A stretch of 64,000 nt of DNA from Tropicimonas sp. IMCC34043. Its GTDB lineage: Bacteria; Pseudomonadota; Alphaproteobacteria; Rhodobacterales; Rhodobacteraceae. A program made the position numbers and the translations under genes. Position 1 is the stretch's first letter, and every line of letters starts with the position of its first letter. Under the pieces are notes generated by a model. The model saw only the letters and a program-made list of their open reading frames with translations. It made no database searches and was not told the origin of the DNA. This document shows positions 58,782 through 64,000 of this stretch, one piece after another. The stretch is taken from assembly GCF_003390845.1 (NCBI RefSeq), contig NZ_QMEK01000001.1:434001-498000 (forward strand), given 5' to 3'.

Positions 58782-59747
58782 CTAGAAATACTGCCAGGGC
58801 GCGGGAACGAAGCGATAGCCTTCTGCCGCGGCCTCGACATAGCCGACGCCGGGAAAGCCCATGTGCATTCCGGCCACCATCTGGCCGCTGGCCGAGACGC
58901 TTGCCAGCAGGTCGGCCCGGGTCGTCGCGGCCATTGCGGGGTCGACGTCGAAGATGGCGCTGACCGCGGGCCGGGGGAGTTGCACCGGCCAGACGACCAC
59001 GGCATCGCCCCAGAACAGCAGGCTCTCGCCGCCCGACTCGAGCAGGTAGCCGGTATGCCCGGGCGTGTGCCCCGGCAGCGGAACCGCCGTCAGCCCCGGC
59101 GCCACCTCGACCTCGCCCGAGACATAGCGCACCCGGTCGCCATAGGCCGCAAGCGCGCCCGCGGCCAGATCGAAGAACCCGCGCGCCGCCTCCGGGGCCG
59201 CGGCGCGTATCGCCTCCGAGGTCCAGAAGTCGCGTTCCGCCTCGGTCACGATCATCTCGGCAGTGTCGAAGACCGGTACGCCCGCAGCGGTCGCCCCGCC
59301 GATGTGATCGCCGTGCAGATGCGTGATGACCAGCCGGCTGACCCGCCCCGGATCGACCCCGAGCGCGCCGAGCGCCTCGCCCAGATGGCCAAGCGTCGGG
59401 CCGAACACCGTCCCGGTGCCGGTGTCGATCAGCCAGGTCTCGCCGCCGGTCTCGACCAGATAGGCATTCACCGGCCCGTGCAGGTCGGCCGGATCCTGAT
59501 GGCTCTGCGCCACCAGCGTGTCGAATTCTGCCGGATCGACGCCGTTCAGCAACCCGGCCTGAAACATCAGGAACCCGTCCGACAACGCGGTCACGACGGC
59601 ATCGCCAATCTGAAACCGCTGGGCGCCCAGAACCTGCCCGCCATCGTCCGCCGCCACCTGTGCGCCAAGCCGCAGCGGTCGCAGCCCGGTCGCGCCCGCG
59701 GCCAGCGCCGCGGCTGGCAGGGCCCTCAGGAAATCCCTTCTTTGCAT
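58782..59747 (-). CDS. Tat-exported metallo-beta-lactamase-fold hydrolase
   Basis: 321-residue MBL-fold protein. The leader has the twin-arginine motif MQRRDFLRALPAAALAAGA, so export in folded form by Tat is likely. The zinc site is THLHGDHIGG, with later ligands in PLPGHTPGHTGY and LFWGDAVV. Resembles quorum-quenching lactonase and alkylsulfatase-like branches, but the substrate cannot be named. ATG at 59747 with GGAGG 6 bases upstream. Confidence 0.9.
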   Translation of the reverse strand: MQRRDFLRALPAAALAAGATGLRPLRLGAQVAADDGGQVLGAQRFQIGDAVVTALSDGFLMFQAGLLNGVDPAEFDTLVAQSHQDPADLHGPVNAYLVETGGETWLIDTGTGTVFGPTLGHLGEALGALGVDPGRVSRLVITHLHGDHIGGATAAGVPVFDTAEMIVTEAERDFWTSEAIRAAAPEAARGFFDLAAGALAAYGDRVRYVSGEVEVAPGLTAVPLPGHTPGHTGYLLESGGESLLFWGDAVVVWPVQLPRPAVSAIFDVDPAMAATTRADLLASVSASGQMVAGMHMGFPGVGYVEAAAEGYRFVPAPWQYF

Positions 59748-59851
59748 GATGTCCTCCCATCTCTCCCGTGATTTCAGCATAGCCCGAGATTGACACCGGC
59801 GGTTAACGGAAACATCACACTGAAGTGGGACCTGACCGGGAGCTTTGACGA

Positions 59852-60451
59852 GTGAGACACGCATTGCCCCACGCCGGGCCCGGACAGGCGATCGGGCTGC
59901 TTGGCGGCTCGTTCGATCCGCCCCACGCTGGCCATGTCCACATCACGCGCGAGGCGCTCAAGCGGTTCGGTCTCGACCGGGTCTGGTGGCTGGTCAGCCC
60001 CGGCAACCCGCTCAAGGCCAACGGTCCCGCCCCGATCGAACGGCGGCTGGCGGCGGCGCGGTCGCTCGTCAGCCATCCCCGGGTCACCGTCACCGATATC
60101 GAGGCCCGGATCGGCACCCGCTATACCGCCCACACCCTGACGGTGTTGAGAGAGCTATATCCGCGGGTCGATTTCGTCTGGCTGATGGGGGCGGACAACC
60201 TCGCCCAGTTCCACCGCTGGGAGGACTGGGACCGGATCATCGAGACCGTGCCGGTGGGCGTGCTGGCCCGTCCCGGCGAACGGCTGCCCGCGCGAACCTC
60301 GAAGGCGGCCGAACGCTATGCCCGCTGGCGCCTGCCCGCGCGCGCGAGCCAGCGTCTCGCCCATGCCGAACCGCCGGCATGGTGCTTTGTCAACGTGCCG
60401 ATGGTCGATATCTCGTCATCCGAGATTCGCGCCCGCGGCGATTGGGGATAG
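59852..60451 (+). CDS. nadD: Nicotinate-nucleotide adenylyltransferase
   Basis: 199-residue enzyme of NAD synthesis. Nucleotide-binding block [23 protein letters not shown] (GSFDP and HAGH), [30 protein letters not shown], and near the end [11 protein letters not shown] with the (I/V)SSTxIR-type motif. GTG start at 59852 with GGGAG 11 bases upstream. The last 36 bases overlap the convergent secreted-protein gene. Confidence 0.95.
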   Translation: MRHALPHAGPGQAIGLLGGSFDPPHAGHVHITREALKRFGLDRVWWLVSPGNPLKANGPAPIERRLAAARSLVSHPRVTVTDIEARIGTRYTAHTLTVLRELYPRVDFVWLMGADNLAQFHRWEDWDRIIETVPVGVLARPGERLPARTSKAAERYARWRLPARASQRLAHAEPPAWCFVNVPMVDISSSEIRARGDWG

Positions 60452-60964
60452 GCCGGGCACAGCACCCTCCGGCTCGGACGGGGCCAGGGACGGTGCATCC
60501 GTTGGCGCGGTCTCCGGGGGCTGCTGCCCGCAGGGTCCCAGCGCCCGGCTCGATCCGGCCAGCGGAAACGTCGCCGTTTCGCCGGTGGCGGTCATCACCT
60601 TGACGACATTCCCGCCCCGCAACAGCCGGACGGTGATCGCGAAAAGTTCGTCGCTGACCGGGTCAACGGCCTGGAATATTCCACCGCGCAGCATCAGGTT
60701 CACGCCGCCGCGACGGTCATCGAATTCGAGCCGCGTCCGGCCGTCGACCGGCGTTCCGCCCAGCGATATCGAAACCGAGTCCGGAAGCACGGCCGAGCCG
60801 ATATTGCAGCTGACACCAAGACTGTCGCCGCCGCGTTCGATACGGGCGCTGTGCAATCCCTGACCCGCCTCGCCGTACCATTGCTGCGCCAGCGCCGGGC
60901 CGGCTGCAAGGGTGGCAAGGGCCGCCAGAATTGCCGGAAGCTCCGGGCCTCGAACCGCTTTCAT
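60416..60964 (-). CDS. Exported protein of unknown function
   Basis: 182-residue protein with a signal peptide (to about residue 26, ending LAAGPALA). The mature part begins [20 protein letters not shown]; it has two cysteines (SCNIGS and ALGPCGQQ) and a Pro/Ala-rich tail. No named domain recognised. ATG at 60964 has GGAGG 7 bases upstream. The end overlaps nadD by 36 bases tail to tail. Confidence 0.7.
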   Translation of the reverse strand: MKAVRGPELPAILAALATLAAGPALAQQWYGEAGQGLHSARIERGGDSLGVSCNIGSAVLPDSVSISLGGTPVDGRTRLEFDDRRGGVNLMLRGGIFQAVDPVSDELFAITVRLLRGGNVVKVMTATGETATFPLAGSSRALGPCGQQPPETAPTDAPSLAPSEPEGAVPGLSPIAAGANLG

Positions 60965-61142
60965 TGCATCCTCCTGCGTCTTTCCAAAGGCGAGCGGCAG
61001 CGGCACCGGGAGGGCGCGCCCCTCGCGCCCCAGATCCTAGGGCCGAGAGGCCAGGGCCACACGCGTTGCAGGCCTGCCGCGACCACCCGCCGCGGGCCGG
61101 GCCGCGACGCCCCGCGCTGTCCCTGCGACACTCGCTGCAAAC

Positions 61143-61640
61143 GTGATATTGAAACGGGATCCAGCTTTGCAACAGGTCTTGACCCATTTGGACCACGGGT
61201 TCGAGCACGTCGTGAGGCTGTGGGGGGCATCGATCCGATCGGCACCGTGCCGGTCCTTGCCGCCGTCATCGCAACCTTCACCGCGGCCGACCCTCGGTAC
61301 ACGGCGATGCGGGCCGCCCCGGTACGTGCTGGCGGCTGACGGTCTTCCTGCTGCTCGGCCAGCTTCTGATCGAGGCATTGGGGATCGGGAGGCACGCGTT
61401 CCAGGTGGCCGGCGGGGTCGTGCTGTTCCTGTTTGCGCCGACCATGATCTTCAATCAAAACCCGACCGCGATCTCGACCAGGCGGTCGAAGGGGGCCTGC
61501 GCGCCCCGTTGGACCGGACGGTCCGGGTGTTTCCGCGGGCGGTGGCCCTCGCTGGCCACGCCGGGCGCAATGCGCGTCATTGTACTGTTGACCGACATCC
61601 GGCGCACCATCCTGCCCGGACCGGCCGGCTCTCAGCCCTT
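61143..61640 (+). pseudogene. MarC-family membrane protein pseudogene
   Basis: Recognisable MarC (UPF0056) blocks are scattered over three plus-strand frames: IDPIGTVPVLAAVIATFTAA (~61228-61290), then in another frame LTVFLLLGQLLIEALGIG (~61339-61390) and HAFQVAGGVVLFLFAPTMIF, then RTVRVFPRAV (~61520) in a third, and PSLATPGAMRVIVLLTDIRR (~61548-61608). At least three frameshifts are needed, and the C-terminal helices are missing. A GTG at 61143 may be the old start. The gene is dead; it fills most of the otherwise empty 800 bases between the secreted-protein gene and rpsD. Confidence 0.8.
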
Positions 61641-61703
61641 CGGCACGCGCATCCGCGCCGCGCGCCGAACCGTTCCCGGCACATCGCACGTCCGGCCGAC
61701 AGC

Positions 61704-61735
61704 AAAAACGCCGCCCGGTTTCCCGTGGCGGCGCT
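61704..61735 (-). terminator. Terminator of rpsD
   Basis: Minus-strand stem CGCCGCC.CGG/CCG.GCGGCG with loop GAAA, followed by five T, 34 bases after the rpsD stop. Confidence 0.9.
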
Positions 61736-61768
61736 TTCCTGAATTTCCGGCCGTCGACTGACGAGGGA

Positions 61769-62389
61769 TCAGTTCTGGGCGTAGTATTCGATGACCAGGT
61801 TCGGTTCCATGTGCACCGGATAGGGCACATCGCTCAGACCCGGGGTCCGCACGAAGGCGGCGGTCATCTTGGAATGATCGACTTCGAGGTAATCCGGCAC
61901 GTCCCGCTCGGCGAGGCTGACGGCTTCCAGAACCGCTGCCATCTGCTTGGACCGGTCGCGGACTTCGATGACGTCGCCTTCCTTCACGCGGTAGGAGGGG
62001 ATGTTGACGCGCGCGCCGTTCACCAGCACGTGGCCGTGGTTGACGAACTGGCGGGCGGCAAAGATCGTCGCCACGAACTTGGCGCGATAGACCACCGCAT
62101 CCAGCCGGCGCTCCAGCAGGCCGATCAGGTTTTCGCCGGTGTCGCCACGGACCCGCGCGGCTTCGGAATAGATCCGCTTGAACTGCTTTTCGGTCAGATC
62201 GCCGTAATAGCCCTTCAGCTTCTGCTTGGCGCGCAGCTGGATGCCGAAGTCGGACAGCTTGCCCTTGCGGCGCTGGCCGTGCTGGCCCGGGCCGTATTCG
62301 CGGCGGTTGACCGGCGATTTCGGCCGGCCCCAGATATTTTCGCCCATGCGGCGGTCGATCTTGTATTTGGCAGAGGTGCGTTTGGTCAC
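61769..62389 (-). CDS. rpsD: 30S ribosomal protein S4
   Basis: 206-residue primary 16S rRNA-binding protein. Starts [21 protein letters not shown] (GTG, read as Met); S4 domain around [16 protein letters not shown] and [23 protein letters not shown] at 62389 with AAGGAG 8 bases upstream; longer frames lack this. It forms a single-gene unit with its own terminator. Confidence 0.98.
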   Translation of the reverse strand: MTKRTSAKYKIDRRMGENIWGRPKSPVNRREYGPGQHGQRRKGKLSDFGIQLRAKQKLKGYYGDLTEKQFKRIYSEAARVRGDTGENLIGLLERRLDAVVYRAKFVATIFAARQFVNHGHVLVNGARVNIPSYRVKEGDVIEVRDRSKQMAAVLEAVSLAERDVPDYLEVDHSKMTAAFVRTPGLSDVPYPVHMEPNLVIEYYAQN

Positions 62390-62591
62390 CGTCTGATCTC
62401 CTTCTTTCGGGCACCGCCCCGACGGGCGGCCATGAAGGGCGTTGTCCTCTCCCGTTGCCGGGCGACAGGCCTCCCCTCGCGGGGGCCCCCAACACCAATG
62501 AAACACCCGGCCGCAAGGGCCGGGTCGCAGCGTCCTAGAAGCCTTGGGCGGGGGTGTCAAGCGCGGCCGCCCCGATATCCCGTCCGCCTGA

Positions 62592-62653
62592 TTTCTTCTG
62601 TTCGAAAATATCCCGGGGGAGTCGCGGCCTGCCGCGACGGGGGCAGCGCCCCC
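62592..62653. repeat. Dispersed intergenic repeat, copy 2 (two-stem 3' element)
   Basis: Nearly identical to 36027-36090. On the minus strand: GGGGGCGCTGCCCCC stem, GTCGCGGCAGGCCGCGAC stem, then CCCCCGGGATATTTTCGAAC. It starts 27 bases after the cobS stop, again at the 3' end of a minus-strand gene. Confidence 0.85.
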
Positions 62654-62680
62654 TCCGCCTGCAAAGCCTCACCCAGACCC

Positions 62681-63664
62681 TCAGATCAGCGCCGTGCTCA
62701 CCGCGCTTTCGGGCAGTTCCTCGTTGAAGCAGCGCTGATAGAACTCGGCGACGGTCTGACGCTCGAGCTCGTCGCATTTGTTCAGGAACGTCAGTCGGAA
62801 GGCATAGCCGACCGAGCGGAAGATCAGCGCGTTCTGTGCCCAGTTGATCACCGTCCGCGGGCTCATCACGGTCGAAAGCTCGCCGTTCATGAAGGCGGTT
62901 CGCGTCAGATCGGCAACCGTCACCATGTGGCTGACGGTCTTTCGGCCCTTTTCGGTGTTGTAGGTCGGCGCCTTCGACAACACGATCGCGGTCTCGGCAT
63001 CGTGGCTCAGATAGTTCAGGGTCGCGACCAGCGACCAGCGGTCCATCTGCGCCTGGTTGATCTGCTGCACCCCGTGATAGAGGCCGGTTGTGTCGCCCAG
63101 ACCCACCGTATTCGCGGTCGCGAACAGCCGGAAAGAGGGATGCGGCGTGATCACCGTGTTCTGGTCCAGAAGCGTCAGCTTGCCGTCATGTTCCAGCACC
63201 CGCTGGATCACGAACATCACGTCGGCGCGGCCGGCGTCGTATTCGTCGAAGACGATGGCGACGGGGTTGCGCAGCGCCCAGGGCAGGATGCCTTCCTGGA
63301 ACTCGGTCACCTGCTTGCCGTCCTTCAGCCTGATCGCATCCTTGCCGATCAGGTCGATCCGGCTGATGTGGCTGTCGAGGTTCACCCGTGCCGTCGGCCA
63401 GTTCAGCCGCGCGGCGACCTGTTCGATATGGGTCGACTTGCCGGTACCGTGATAGCCCTGGATCATCACCCGACGGTTGTGGGTAAAGCCCGCAAGGATC
63501 GCCAGTGTGGTGTCGGGATCGAACTTGTAGGTTGTGTCCAGTTCCGGCACCCGGTCGGTCCGCTCGGCAAAGCCCTTGACCACCATGTCGGTGTCGATGC
63601 CGAAGACATCGCGAACCGAAATCTCCTCGGTGGGTTTGCTTAGCTTTTCGCCGGTCTCAGCCAT
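62681..63664 (-). CDS. cobS: Cobaltochelatase subunit CobS
   Basis: 327-residue AAA+ ATPase subunit of the aerobic cobaltochelatase (CobNST), which inserts cobalt into hydrogenobyrinate a,c-diamide. The Walker A is [18 protein letters not shown], Walker [18 protein letters not shown], then [19 protein letters not shown] with sensor and arginine finger. ATG at 63664 with GAGGGA upstream. CobT is not within 40 bases downstream; it may lie elsewhere. Confidence 0.95.
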   Translation of the reverse strand: MAETGEKLSKPTEEISVRDVFGIDTDMVVKGFAERTDRVPELDTTYKFDPDTTLAILAGFTHNRRVMIQGYHGTGKSTHIEQVAARLNWPTARVNLDSHISRIDLIGKDAIRLKDGKQVTEFQEGILPWALRNPVAIVFDEYDAGRADVMFVIQRVLEHDGKLTLLDQNTVITPHPSFRLFATANTVGLGDTTGLYHGVQQINQAQMDRWSLVATLNYLSHDAETAIVLSKAPTYNTEKGRKTVSHMVTVADLTRTAFMNGELSTVMSPRTVINWAQNALIFRSVGYAFRLTFLNKCDELERQTVAEFYQRCFNEELPESAVSTALI

Positions 63665-64000
63665 GGTCCTGTCCCTCGATTCCTGCCGCCGCCCGGCGCG
63701 GGCACCGGCGCAGCCGCCGTCCGGGATGCACCATATCCGGCAGGGGTGCAAGTGTCAGAGCCTGCGCGCGGCCGGGGGACCGGCGCCCGCATCCCTGTCC
63801 GCGCGCAAACCTCGGTGCGGCCGGATGCAGCCCGGGCCAGCGCGTTGACATGAATGGGCGCGCGCGCCGCCGCGGGGCCGTGACAGGGCGCGGCATCGCC
63901 GCAGATATCGTGGCGGACGAAGACTTATGCTTTCCCCGCGGCGGCTTACGGGGCAGGGTGGCACAATCACAGGTGGTATGGGGACGGCAGATGAACGGCA
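63665..64000. other. Right-edge region without a supported gene
   Basis: 336 very GC-rich bases. Short frames on both strands are Arg/Pro-rich and look non-coding. Two ATG codons close to the edge (63978 and 63991, GGGGACGG upstream of the second) could start a plus-strand gene beyond the window, which cannot be judged. Confidence 0.4.

Overview
This is a high-GC chromosomal window from an alphaproteobacterium, most likely of the Rhodobacteraceae/Paracoccaceae. The grounds are gene content and order: a pyrH-frr-uppS-cdsA-dxr-rseP cluster, a DksA with a single-cysteine finger, CobS-type cobaltochelatase, a type II (manganese) inorganic pyrophosphatase, a DUF985-type cupin next to gph, and a two-stem intergenic repeat that I recognise from this family. 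I found no rRNA, tRNA, CRISPR array or intact insertion sequence. Species cannot be named from the sequence alone.

Layout. (1) 1-14.3 kb is an accessory catabolic region. An IS66 transposase relic lies at the left edge. It is followed by a minus-strand sugar unit: medium-chain polyol dehydrogenase, AraC regulator, then ATPase, permease and binding protein of a ribose-type ABC importer. A divergent outer-membrane barrel gene comes next. The second unit has a DapA-family lyase/dehydratase, an oligogalacturonate-lyase-like beta-propeller, a TAXI-type TRAP transporter and a LacI regulator. The same perfect palindrome, GGGAACGTTCCC, lies in front of the DapA-family gene and in the TAXI/lacI intergenic region, which suggests one regulon. 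(2) 14.4-29.8 kb is mostly housekeeping: glmU-glmS, gph, a cupin, eno, a DMT exporter, a MoxR ATPase, dksA, an FAD monooxygenase, xerD with two envelope proteins, aroK-aroB and ssb. A lipoprotein gene here is broken at a run of ten G. (3) 29.9-40.1 kb has a lytic transglycosylase, a di-heme peroxidase, a Na/Pi cotransporter-like protein and a peptide ABC importer with a fused double ATPase. (4) 40.4-52.1 kb has miaA, the pyrH-to-rseP envelope and isoprenoid cluster, a phosphatase, ribF, a MaoC hydratase, a HAD phosphatase and ppaC. (5) 53.2-64 kb has groES-groEL behind a sigma70-like promoter and a CIRCE-type operator, a 5'-truncated small gene beside an AT-richer GIY-YIG gene, ettA, a Tat-exported metallo-beta-lactamase-fold protein, nadD, a marC pseudogene, rpsD and cobS.

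How the parts work together. The first 14 kb looks built for taking up and degrading a plant- or algal-derived sugar acid and a polyol: binding-protein transporters feed a cytoplasmic lyase, a DapA-like dehydratase/aldolase and a dehydrogenase under AraC and LacI control. The rest is mostly core metabolism. It also carries signs of genome decay and turnover: an IS66 relic, a homopolymer-frameshifted lipoprotein, a shredded marC, and a gene truncated next to a probable insertion.
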